Shown here: positions 37,131 to 49,340 of the stretch, piece by piece
Position numbering within the stretch: the stretch's first letter is position 1
Layout of the letters: every line of letters begins with the position of its first letter
Source of the DNA: Lamellibrachia columna
Taxonomy: Eukaryota; Annelida; Polychaeta; Sabellida; Siboglinidae
Assembly (NCBI GenBank): GCA_963662155.1
Contig: OY759267.1
Span: 15,419,989-15,483,988 of the forward strand
DNA: 64,000 bases
Direction: 5' to 3'
Notes under the pieces: generated by a model
The model's input: the letters and a program-made list of their open reading frames with translations, nothing else
What the model was told of the DNA's origin: nothing
Databases searched by the model: none
Position numbers and translations under genes: made by a program

Positions 37131-39237
37131 TACTGCAATGTGGTGTCAAAGGTTTGAATAATTGGACCAATTTAAGTTTAATTAATTTAAATGTTCTCGT
37201 TAAGTGTATTGTGCCTGTGTGGGTGGAGCACCTACTTGTGTGTGGTCAACATGTCCAGCCATCTGTGGGCACTGATCAAGTGGTCAAATACTGACAGAGT
37301 TCTCATCATAAACAATGCTTAATGATGCTGTGGCTCAAGACATATTTCATGTGGGTGCCCAGAGTTGCCTACACAACCACCCTGTTCTAATATATGATCA
37401 TTTAAAAATTTTAATAATAAAAAAACAAAAATATTCATATTTAAAGCATTTCACCAATTATTGTACTTGCACTGAAAGATTTGTACTAAAACAATTTTTT
37501 CTAATCGCAATATGATTCCATTTAAAAATCCACAATTTGATGAGATAATTACACTTATTATATGAACAGCACTTTTATTAATTCATAAGGTTATGAAACT
37601 ACTATTTGCTTTTGAAACACTTCATGCAACTCAGTGTTACAACAAATGAAGCATTTTAACCGAACTGAACTTACAGTGGGCATAACGAACCAGCTAAATG
37701 ATCATCAAATAAAAATGCAATGACAGTAAATCCAGTAATATAATTATACAAATTTCAATCATTATTTTTCATTTCTTCTGAGCTAGGTAGACTAAATCCT
37801 GTGTTTAATTGTCTAAAGTTAATTGTGCACAAAACAATTATAGTTAACCTACAGTCCTGATCAGACAGACAAAAAATTGCAGCCAGCGGATATATATTTT
37901 GTCACTTTATCTCTGCCCTCTTCCATTGAATGAGCATCAGTAAAAACTAGGCACAAGTAAAACAACCAGGACAGATGAAAGGAACCAACAATGAGTCGGT
38001 GGCAGATGGTAAGCTGGCAAACACAAAAAGTAAAACTGCTAACCCATGTTGTTTCCTTTCACTGTACTACAAAAGCCAATCAGAATATCCTACATAAGCG
38101 GTTCTAAGAAATCCCGCCAATTGCACCTGCATATACGGTCATAGCTTTTGCGGATGAGACAGCGTTCATACCAAGACAAACACACCTACACTGTGATAAT
38201 GATCTCTGGCATTGCCTGGATCAGAAATCTCCTTCAGGTGCAATCATTCATGCCATTTCATCACTACAACATTGCTATTGCTTTGTCTGGGCATCTGCCA
38301 TCACAGAGTGTGTCCCTTCCACGCCTGACTTCATTTAAGACACCTTGTTTTGTTCCAACTGAAGTGGAGTTGCGGAAAAAAGAACATAGCCGCTTAATCC
38401 GATGCACCAAAGTGAACCAGCAGACCTGAAGCTGTTCCATCTTGCTTCAGGCGGCATCTAATCCACACCGGCAACAACACCCCTGATGCCGGAATCAGGG
38501 GGTGGGGTATGGTGGTGAGCCCAATGTTGTGTACTTGGATGAAGGCCCTGTCTGAGAACTAGGCAAAACACCAGCTGGAAGCCACGCTTCTGAAGAACAC
38601 TCTACAGTCTGAAGGCATTTAGTTTCCGACATTGCTTGCAGCATTTGAAGCTTGGTGAATTCCTTCCAGCCACTGTTCCACCCTGCATGAAGTATCAACA
38701 GTTCTGCCTGGGTGTCAGAAGGAGGACAATCAGTCCCAACTAGATGGTTGCTGTGGTCGTCCGCTATTACTTGTTGTGATGGCAGCTCATGTACAAATAT
38801 AGCCAAAGGGTCCACAGCAAAAAGAGCTGTGAACATGGATGGTCATTTATGGCGAAATCTCACTATTCTTGATAAAAGAAACACTTAATTGTTTACGCAA
38901 GTCTGGTCTTTACATTGTACATTCTGTAGGTTCGCAAAACAGATGTCCATCATCCTTAGTAATATTCATCGGTTGCCTATTCATCTATAGTGCTCCTGCC
39001 TTCTCAGTTTACAAAATAAACTCTTACATTCAGGCATGGTTCATCGCACAGCGTAATGAGGGGAAGCAGACCAAAGTTCTTCTGAGCAGAAAGTAAAAAG
39101 TGTTTTGTTTAAAATAAGAGAACAACATTGAATATGACTATAAACCCCTACAGGTGTTTTTATAAATACTGAACAAAACCAAGGTGGTAATTATGGGCAG
39201 CTGGTATCCGTCTTGAAAAGAGAGGAAGCATGCGTGG

Positions 39238-39330
39238 AAGAATGACGCTGGAATGCAGGTAGCCACCGCTCCTGGCAGTAAACATTCTGCACCTCGTGAG
39301 ATAATCACTGATCCCACCTGCAGGGTGTGT
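39238..39330. repeat. Dispersed repeat, copy 1
   Basis: It shares GGAATGCAG(G/A)TAGCCA, ACATTC..CACC and GAGATAATC(A/T)CTGAT in the same order with 39790-39885. Diverged, same orientation. Confidence 0.6.
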
Positions 39331-39789
39331 ACCAATTGAAATGTTGGCACCTGTAAACTTTATTATGACATCACTGTTGAGGCATGCACAGCAAGGAATC
39401 CACTGGCTGGGTGTCACAAAACATGGCTGTTCGAACAACGGAACCACGTTGCAACAATCGCCTGTGGTCAAAAGATCGGCTAAGATGGCAGATTGACCCT
39501 GCCAGGCGAACTTCAGGTGACCTGGTACAGGGCATGACCCTGACTCAAACACCACCATCACGAGCAACCACGAAAAAGAAAGTGAAGTATCACCTCTAAG
39601 TTTTTATTGGTATAGGCTTACACTGCTAAATACAGGTATAAAATAAACATGTCTAAGTAAAAACAAGTTTTCAATAGATATACTCTGAACACTAATGTCA
39701 ATGATGGGATATACTTTACAGACATGATATGAACACTTTTTGAATGAGGGAACACTGTAATTAGCTTTGTAAAAGAAGAAGCCAATTGG

Positions 39790-39885
39790 TGGAATTACTG
39801 AGGAATGCAGATAGCCATCATGTTGCTTGCTGTACATGATGTAGACATAACATTCCACACCAAGAGATAATCTCTGATGCTGGGG
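39790..39885. repeat. Dispersed repeat, copy 2
   Basis: Partner of the copy at 39238-39330, about 550 bp away. Family unknown. Confidence 0.6.
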
Positions 39886-40060
39886 GTGCATGTAAACTGT
39901 AAGGGTGAAAAAAGTACAATTAATTAGTTTTTTCTTTTCTCTAGTGAGAGTGTCCTTTAGACAAGGCATAAAACCATGGACAGTTCTAACAGAGAATCAC
40001 CAACTCATTTCCACCAAGACAAACTTTCTCCCAATACAACAACACGAAAACTTGACTCAC

Positions 40061-40265
40061 CGTTCAGTTTTGATGTTGAGAAATGGCGATGATGTCTGGT
40101 AGCGATTACCAAGGTCTTGTAGTAGCTGCACGCTTGACGTATGACTGCTGTCTGTGTCTTCACTACGCTTACACACGTATTGCTTGTGTGCTTGTGCAGC
40201 AATTCTTGACTCAAACTCCTCGCCACAGTTCTCACAACTGAACTGTTGTGGAGATGCTAGAGCTG
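40061..40265 (-). CDS. PRDM3/16: PRDM3/16-type gene, first zinc-finger exon
   Basis: The exon runs from acceptor CTGTTTGTTGCAG to donor ACG/GTGAGT and encodes 67 full codons. It opens with ALASPQQ, then FSCENCGEEFESRIAAQAH and ...QYVC, a C2HC finger aligning with the first finger of MECOM/PRDM16 that directly follows the PR domain in those proteins. The rest is a polar linker ending NIKTE, a sumoylation-type site. The donor leaves CG, which joins the G of the next exon to make Arg, so phases agree. The acceptor is a tandem CAGCAG, so the exon may begin at 40265 or 40262. The upstream exon must end in phase 1. PR/SET-domain exons were not found between here and 64000. Confidence 0.85.
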
Positions 40266-40709
40266 CTGCAACAAACAGACACATGTATGTGAATGACAGG
40301 ACTCACTGCAGCTTGCCAAGATAAAGTTTCGTAATTGCCAATAAATTTCAAATAAATATTTATAGTTGCCAACTAATTTAAAATACAATTTTCTTACTTG
40401 TAGGAAATACTGTAGGAACATGTAAGTCCACAAACCTGGGGCTATAGACATACAGATGTCTATACTGTTTTTATATAATTTCTTTTTTAATTGCCACTAA
40501 TATGAGTAGGTTGCAAAGGTTGCGTTGAGTTGCATTTGCATTGGGGAATGGGATATAAACTTCCAGTTTACAACTTCTGTTTTTCACAAGCCAGAGCAGG
40601 AAACACCTGTGTAAACAGTTAACACCATCTATAGTCAGAATGATAAGCAACAAGAATATCTTGCACCAATACATACAAGGGCAACAAGAATCAAGTAGGC
40701 AAGCCCTTC

Positions 40710-40940
40710 TCTAGAGACCTGGATCTGTCTATGTCTGGGACCTTGGACCAACAACCATGCGGGCATGCCTGGGCCAAATTAGGAGTTCCAACTTCCCTCC
40801 CTTTATGCCAGGTGTTCTGAGAGCTGGCCACCTGTAGCCCAGTTTTAGAAAGTCACAAGGAAGGGTATTGTATCCATCAGGATCAGAACCGTTTCATCAG
40901 AGAGCAAACACTCCTAACCACAAGGCCACCAAGTGCAGCA
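40710..40940 (-). mobile_element. tRNA-derived SINE, minus orientation
   Basis: On the minus strand GGTGGCCTTGTGGTTAGGAG (40930-40911) is a tRNA-like A box and GGTTCTGATCC (40890-40880) a B box, spaced as in tRNA genes. A unique body of about 160 bases follows. The head resembles tRNA-Ser/Leu-type SINEs. The 3' tail and target duplications are unclear. Confidence 0.65.
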
Positions 40941-41430
40941 CGACATAATTAGTTCTCTTACATACAAGAAGATACAATCAATACAATTTTGTGTTGTTTC
41001 CACTTGTTTAACCAGCACAAGTGACACTGTGTATAATCTTGTGGATGACTAGACACATGAGAAAGTTCCTCATTGAAGATTCCAAAGACACCCAAGCCAA
41101 GTACACAGCTCACTGTGTTATAGACATCAAGCCTCAATTACACTACCACAAATACTGATTAAACTACATATTTCCCCATATGCTGTGTATATCTTCTCTG
41201 TCTCACAGAGGCTCAGTTATGAACTATGATAATAATTCCATAATAATAACATACTAATATGCTGTGTATCTGGACAAAGTCCATTCAGCTTAAAATACAC
41301 AGTTGCTAAAATAAATAGTAAATATATACATAATTATAAAAGTAATAAGGTAAATTAATACTATTGAATTAATTAAAACATGATGCATAAGTATAAAATT
41401 AATTAGTTAAATGTATAATAATAAATTAAC

Positions 41431-41558
<128 letters not shown>

Positions 41559-44500
41559 TACCCATCATGAGTGCCTATTCATGATATGCCTAACTACCAG
41601 TAATGCTACTGAATACAATTAATGAATGCTGTATCACAGTTTAAGCTTGCAATAAGGAATTGTTCTTTAGAACTATAATTGTCTAGCTAATGCACTGTAT
41701 TGCATAATATAATATAAATAACAATATACAGGCTGTGGTATAAATATATTATTTATTATCTAAATAACAATATAGTTATTCTACTCTTCTTTCCTACAGG
41801 ACCTTTGGTGTGAATACATACATGACAAAACCAGTTTGTGAAGAGACATAAAGAGAACCATGGACAATTTGTCAGCTAGCCAACATGATTGCACAGAGTA
41901 TGAAAACAGATGTCTAATCAAGCCTTGTAGTTTGCCCTACACCCTCAGAAGCTGGGTACAACAGAATGCATATAAAAGGGGTGTTGCACCAATGGTGTGC
42001 GGATGTGATAAACTACCCTGGCATCTGTTACTAATAATTTGTATCATGAAACAGTGTTTATTACCCCATAGGGTTAAAAACAAAACACTTGTCTACTACA
42101 ATGAAGAAATCAATCTGTCTCAACCAGTCTTTAATGTTGCCAGTATCGACATCATCAGACTGTCTAGTTAGTTCTCATTTGGTGGGAAAATCACATATTG
42201 TATAATATACTGTCTCAACTGAGCTGTTTATATAAATCAAAGATTAATTCAATTCCTCTTATTCCTAAGGGAATCAACCATGTTCGAAATATAACTATTT
42301 TCACAAATATTGTTTTCATGTCCAATAACCATAACAAATCACTCAAATATTGCTGTTGTCTATTATTTAATGTTGTGCATCAATTTGGTGATCATTTAGT
42401 TTAGTTGAAATCAATAGATTCCACAACGTAACAAGTAAACTATTCTAAATGTGAACTGTTGACACAAATTCTTTAATAAAATATTACTAATGGTAAATGG
42501 TATTAGTTTCAACCACAACACTGTAAAAGAGGCATAAAGTCAACATTAGATGTTGACATCAATGGAGTCATCAAGTACAACAGTCAAACAACAGTACTGT
42601 CCAGTTATATAACCTTGGGCAACACCAACAATTGTCCCTGACCCAAAGCACTGAACCTGTCCCCCCCCAAACAAAGTTGCCAAGGAGGATCACCCCCACA
42701 AAGGTAACCATCAAAGGGTTACAGTACACAGGTCTGCAGGATCTGATTAAACTGTGAATGCTAACTCCACAGCCCACACTACAATCTGATAGTTATCCCT
42801 GAATAATACTGCAGCATCATGGTGCACAGGCAGATAAGACACATATATAAAACAACATCAATTTATGGAATTTAAATCACACCCAAAGTGTTAATTAACA
42901 CACAGGCATCATAGGTTTAGCAGTAGGCGATTCTTATGATTCAAGACTTGTTGTTTATCAGAATATGAAATTGACAGAGAAACATTGTAATTGTACCACA
43001 TCTTATCTATGCAATTAAGCAGGCTTGGTTGTAAGAGATACCTGCTGCTTGGATTTAATGCACAGAAATAATGATGTGGAATGTTGGAGCTGGCATTCAG
43101 TGTGAATATTCAAATGTTTCCCCTCAGAACTGACAGTGAAACGCAGACAGCCGTCCCGGATGTGAGGAAGAAATATAGTGAGACCACTCGAGGCCCTCCA
43201 AGCTGCTAGCACCACCCAGCTGTCTGAACACCACAGCAGACTATCCATTTCAATAAAAACAATTAGCTAAAACACTACTAATTGCCACCATACAAGTGCA
43301 ATTTGCCAGTGATTTGGAGACAAAGAACCAGCAATCAACATGGGCTGTAAAACAACTTGGTTGTTGAATGGAAGTGAGAATGGGCTGCAATTGTGTTTTC
43401 AGTGATTACAATTATCTGCCATGATGCCTTCTTTCTTTGGTGACATTTCTGCACACAGTAAACAGCTACTTCAATGGCACAACTCATTAACAGGTGTCAT
43501 CAGTAAATACAACATAAATTGCTCTAACAACATTTTGATATAATTTGCATATGACTGCAAACTAAAATACAAATATTGTTACATTTGCAACTGGCACTTT
43601 CACAAATGTAGGAACACACAAAGATGTAAAGTTAGTTTTGATAATGGTGTATAATTAAAATATAAAATTAAGCAGTTAATAAAGCCAGTTTTATCATTTC
43701 CATACTTTAAAAGTGCAATATAGTTTTAAACGTTTTTTAAACAGCACTGTGTAGATTTACTTTCATTTATAACATGTATTATAATTATAATATGAATTCA
43801 AAAGTACTTAAATACATTGCTATTACATTAGTTAAAGGTACGTGTTAATTAAGTATAATTACATAATTAATTATTATTAATTATATTAATTTACTATAAC
43901 TGAAAATATTTGCTTACGAAAACTGCATTACTGTTGGAATCCATTGCACATATTACTTGATATCAAACAATCAAATTATAATATAAGTATACCACATGTT
44001 GCAATTCAACAATTGTGGAAAATAATTAGTTACACGTTTAACAAATTAAGAAAAATTTATGAAATACTACTTCTAAAACAATTCCTCTTCATTCTTTAAC
44101 ATTTCATAAATTGTCCAAAGAAACCATAACACTGCATAAATAATGGCTAATAAGATAAGGTGTACCTTATTAGTTTTATATTAATACAGCGTACAACACC
44201 AGAACATTTTATAATACATATCTAAAGTAATAAAACTTATTAAATTACATATCATCACTATAGTTAGACAGCAATTAGGAATAAACAATAAATAAAGATA
44301 TTAAACCCTGCCTGTGAAACACAGCAGATGTAAGCCCAAAGAACCAGACAAGAGGGTCTACCAACAAGAGCACCTACTGGAATCACACAGATAAAATTCA
44401 GTCAGACATAAATATTTACAAGCCTGCGGGGAAAGGAAGCAGTCATTCTCGTAATGAGACTAAACCAACATCCATCAATTGTTCACAGAGACAAGAACAC

Positions 44501-45369
44501 ACCAATGCCATATTTCAGGGCCTAATATCTTCATAACCAACTAACAAGAAAACACAGTTCTTTGGCCAAGTAAACACAGAGAGCCAAGTTGCCTTAGGTG
44601 CAGCAACAGATGTCTGATCATGTGTTTGCCCACCCACTACAACATGTTTTTTCACAGTGGATGCCTATCTGACTCATCATTTCAACTAAGCACAAGTAAA
44701 CATTCCTACCAGAACTGACAATTTTTACTTAGTGATTATTTACAATCCTGATTACTTTAGCGGATGGCAATGATATATTACATCAAGTTTTATTCCACTG
44801 ACATTTACTCGTACATTTTTTTGGACAAATAAAACAGCTACTATAATAAACTGACAATGCTGTGTTATAGTTGGGGGCAATAAGGATTCAGTCTCTGCCC
44901 CACAACAGATCACACAATATATAAGTTAAGAAGCCCAAATAAACTAAATGACAATTTGACTAAGACACTGAGTCACTATATAAGAACCAATTCACTACAT
45001 GTATGTTTTATTCATAAAATTTTTTGGCCAACATGTTTAGTAGATAACAATGTGTATTGTAAATATTTTTCTTCTTCTTTTTTATTTTAATGTTAATATA
45101 CAAATATGAAAATGTTTTTTTTTAACTGGCGAGCATGGAAACATCTTCTACTTTGATGACAAAATTAATTCCTTTACTAGATAAATTGTGAACAATTCTT
45201 CCCAATGAAATATAATAAAGAAAACAAAAAACTATTGAGGAAATGAAGAAGGAAGTTGCCTTATTTCACCACATTGTGGAGATCAGTATCGCCCACACAG
45301 CATGTAACAGACAATAACAAAAACAAATCCACGTAAATAAAACAACCTGCTACACAAAAAGAGCAGAAA

Positions 45370-45780
45370 CTCACCAGTAAGGAAGATATGCTGCCTGTGA
45401 GCTCCAAGATGGCCGAGCCACACACAAGTAAAGATCCACCAAGTGACACCAACAGACTACCTTGCCAGAGCTCCTGCTGCTCAGAAACCCAGACGAAATC
45501 ACTATCCTTGTGACAGACTATTGCACTTTATCACTTTATACATCAGTGCCACTGTGGCCTGTGGCAGCACCACCTCCTTGCTTCATCATGCAGGACCCCA
45601 CAGCACTCAGTACACCCTCATTGGCCAATCAGGTGTCAGTTGGACACACCCACATGTCACGAGCCAGCCAATCAGCACCGAGCAGGTCCAGAACATGCCC
45701 ACTCATGCTGGCCGTGCTGGTGGTTGGCAGAGCAGAGCAACAAGAAGATGTCTGATTCACTGTTTTATATAACACACTGT
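45370..45780. promoter_or_regulatory. GC-richer intronic patch with paired CCAAT boxes
   Basis: Two GCCAATCAG sites (CCAAT at 45624-45628 and 45668-45672), 44 bases apart, lie in a locally GC-richer stretch. CCAAT pairs at this spacing bind NF-Y in promoters. No TATA box or clear first exon was seen. Confidence 0.3.
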
Positions 45781-46164
45781 GTGTACCCATCAACTTGCCT
45801 AATCTGTGATCATGACTAACTGCTGCTAATTAAAGATACCTGTTAGAATGGTGATTCTTCTCTCATGGGTGCAGCTCTAGTTCTAATGGTGTAGCAGAAA
45901 GCCAGTCCATTTCTTGGAAATTCCCACACAATGGTTGTGTCGCTAGATAACATCACAATACGTCTAATAATTGTGAAGTATTATGTGGTAGTGGTCATTT
46001 TGTTGAAAGTCCATTATTAAATTACTACTTATAGAAGAATAATTTATATACATAGAGCACTGGTAGAAAGTCATGGGTAGGGTGGCTAATTAAGAGATTT
46101 TCTCTCCATTTTTAAAGTGTTCATGTGTATATAGGTACATTTCAGCATTATGTGAAGGTGCATA

Positions 46165-46197
46165 GATGCTAATGAGGCCACTGCCACAAGACATACA
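46165..46197. repeat. 33-bp dispersed repeat, copy 1
   Basis: GATGCTAATGAGGCCACTGC then CACAAGACATACA. Differs by one base from 47045-47077, 880 bp away. Confidence 0.85.
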
Positions 46198-47044
46198 ACA
46201 TACCTAAGCATTTTATGTTTATGGGAGGAATGTTTTATTTTATTTTTATTACCAAAAAACTATTTTTATTCAAGAACACCCCAAATCGCAAAGAATTATG
46301 CCATAAATACATGATACAGTTTAATTAATTATTTTATATTTGGTTGGCAAAACCAATACTTATGCTATAGTAATAATATAAATGACAAAGGATGTGCTGA
46401 TTTGTAACTATGCTATTATTGTTTTTCATATTTCACATAAAATCATGAAAAATACGTAAAATAGTGAAGTATTAAAAAAATAGTACATGTTGATATCACC
46501 ACCAATTTGTTTTGTATTTTAATTCCACATGTAATTAATAAAATTGCAATTAAAAAACCTAAATATTTCTTTTAAAACATAAATGACATAAATATTTGGT
46601 GCGTTGTCCCTTTGCAAGCCAGTCTTTACAGCAGGCACACGTTAATTTAACCTTGCAGTGGCAATTTCCATAACAGTAACACCAATCTGTTTCTATGGCA
46701 ACCAAACCAAAAGCAACCGAACCTATGCAGATGACAAGACAATTATTCAAAAAGAAAAACAAACAACCCATAAAAACCAAATGTGATGGACATATAATTT
46801 CTGTGAAACAGCAACAAACAAATCAAAGCTTTGAAGTCATTCATCTGAGATGTTCACTGCCATGATACGGCATGCAGCAATCACGATGTGTGCAAACACG
46901 ACGCCAGCAACGGCAATGGTCACCATTATGGACAATACACATGGAATTAATGTCCACTCATCATGCACTCATCTCTGGCTCTGTGTACACCTCGTCACCG
47001 TAACAAGCACGAGGACACCCCACCCCCACCTAGACACCTGCACG

Positions 47045-47077
47045 GATGCTAATGAGGCCACTGCCACAAAACATACA
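47045..47077. repeat. 33-bp dispersed repeat, copy 2
   Basis: Partner of 46165-46197, same orientation. Confidence 0.85.
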
Positions 47078-48152
47078 CAAGCTGAACATGTATGAACATT
47101 GTTCCCCCCTTACATGATCCTACCAACCCTCGGGGCAGATTTCTCCTCATTTCCTGTGGAAAACTTCCTCCATTCTATCTGTTAATATGCATGTATGCAA
47201 TGTCACTTAATTACAAAAATAAAACATAGTTGTCTATTAAATTTTTTATTTCGAATGCACCCCTTTTTGGAAACAGATGTTGCCCAATGCCTGTGTATGA
47301 CCTGATGGCATAACCCACAGGGCAGTGTCAACATTGACACAAATATAAAATGTCCCAGTCATTTACCTGCTTCACACAATGGGAAGTCAAAGGGTGATTA
47401 CACATATTCACTGAACTCTAGTGCAAAAACCTGCAGGTTTCTAAGTTCTTTTCATCATGTACTTGTTAGCCTTTTCAGAGGTAAGACCAAAGTAGCTCAC
47501 GGCTACATTTGGTAATTATCACTGACCAGCTCTGATTCAATCTCACCTATTTTTTATGCTGCTTTCAGTGGCCTAAACAAACTGTACATTGTCCAATGTA
47601 AACAGTTGCAAAAGAAACAATGCAAACAGTTGTGAAAGAAACGTGCACAACGCCTACACAATAGTAAGTAGTACCCTGGTCTACAAATACCATAACGTTT
47701 AGTGGAAATTACAGTTAACTCAGTAAACTCGACCTGAAAGTACACCACAAAAAATTGCTAGAGTAGACTCGTGCACATCAAACTGTCAATTAAGCTTTTG
47801 CACACAAGGAATAGTACAAATGTCTTAATGATACATGCATATTGTTGGAAAATACTGTGATAGTGTTGTAAGAATATGTTCGTTCTCATGTTTTCTGCTC
47901 TGGTAATAATTTTTTGTAGGCATGCAATACAAAAGTACAGGGATAATAAAAGAAGAACTACGCAGTTATAACTGTAATACATTAACTCTTTATCTTGGCA
48001 CTACAACTATTTTGTTGTATGGAATAAAAATTAGATAATTTTGTTATGGCGAAATATATCAATGCAAAAACTGAGTAGGATGTTTTTGTTTTATTAAATG
48101 CTCTTCACTAAGTATCTGGTAAATAAAATAGTTGTATAGCCATTTCCTAACA

Positions 48153-48472
48153 AATACCCAGAATCTGAAGCAAAATACCCAGAATCTGAAGCAAAATACC
48201 TAGAATTTGAAACAAATACCTAGAATCTGAAACAAATACCCAGAATCTGAAGCAAAATACTCAGAAACTGAAGCAAAATAACAAAATATCTAGAATCTGA
48301 AGTAAAATACTCAGAAACTGAAGCAAAATACTCAGAATCTGAAGCAAAATACCCAGAATCTGAAGCAAAATACCCAGAATCTGAAACAAAATACTCAGAA
48401 TCTGAAGCAAAATACTCAGAATCTGAAGCAAAATACCCAGAATCTGAAGCAAAATACCCAGAACATGAAGCG
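48153..48472. repeat. 20/21-bp minisatellite, about 15 units
   Basis: The unit is CCCAGAATCTGAAGCAAAATA with frequent CTCAGAA and AAACTG variants and one disrupted unit near 48275-48290. Most units are 21 bp, so minus-strand frames stay open and give a seven-residue peptide repeat. No coding signals surround it. Confidence 0.93.
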
Positions 48473-48519
48473 ACATTGGAACAATGAGTGGTGTGCAGTA
48501 CCAATGCTATTGCTGTAAT

Positions 48520-49340
48520 CTATGCCCAGTATGGCGCCAATCTCTGTCAGAGATGTAATAAATTTATTAGCAAGTGAAATGACTGTGACAAAGGCAATGT
48601 GAATGCTGATGACAGCTCACGTTGTGGCGTCATTGTGTCGACTTCAAACAATCGGTGATTTTCATCATCGCAGAGACACAAGGATGCAATAAGGAGACTG
48701 TTGAATGAACCAACGGTCGAAGCGGGAATGATATCAATGAGAGAAGAATTATGGCACCAGTGATCGTCCAATTGATGCACTAACAACACTCGCTGATATT
48801 GAATTGCTGAGTCTGTGCCGCTGCATCCATTTCCGCCACGAATCCTTTCACCATGCAGACGAGCAAAGCATGTGAGTGAATGAATTACAGAAATGGAAGA
48901 TTTCTAACTGAACAATGCCATGTGTAACATGTTTCCTGCTCATCATATAAATCTGCACAACTCACGATACGCCGTAACTGTAGCATGGCTGATCAGACGA
49001 CGCAGGCACGAATGCCAACAAAAGACTTGCCGATTATGCATCCAGCGGCCCCCGTATCAATAAGCATTATTTACTACGCATTCAGCAGGCTTGCTTCTGT
49101 CGTTTCGACTCAGCACCAATGATCACAAGTGAAAGACTTTGACGCGAGGCACTTTGATGGTCGAAAATGCGCTTAATGAAGCGTGTGACATGCACAGTCT
49201 TCTGCGGTGATTGAGATCATGGTGACAAGTGACATAGGTGGACATGTATTGATGGGAATGGATCAGGGGATCAATATGAAGGCACCTGTACTGTGTGCAA
49301 TTCAGCCGCATCTAGAGGATTTCAATTAATGTGAAAGCCG
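48520..49340. promoter_or_regulatory. CpG-retaining intronic patch
   Basis: CpGs are several-fold denser than in the flanks, for example around 48595-48730 and 48980-49150. The frames are short and unrelated to known proteins. Candidate regulatory segment or old insertion. Confidence 0.3.

Larger units (their letters stand above)
34431..40060 (-). other. PRDM3/16: Intron, 5.63 kb
   Basis: GTGAGT at 40060-40055 and CAG ending at 34431, phase 2. It is AT-rich and CpG-poor, with CpG-retaining patches near 36300-36420 and 36880-37110, two related copies of a dispersed repeat at 39238-39330 and 39790-39885, and open frames at 38495-38836 and 39160-39567 without recognisable domains. Confidence 0.8.

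Noticed and set aside
38495..38836. 113-residue minus-strand frame in the intron
   Set aside because: No domain, no matching splice sites in the gene's phase, and composition like its surroundings.
39160..39567. 135-residue minus-strand frame
   Set aside because: It overlaps one copy of a dispersed repeat and no conserved domain was recognised.
46559..46780. Short cysteine-rich minus-strand frame (ETDWCYCYGNCHC...)
   Set aside because: The cysteine spacing fits no family I know, and flanking splice signals are not convincing.
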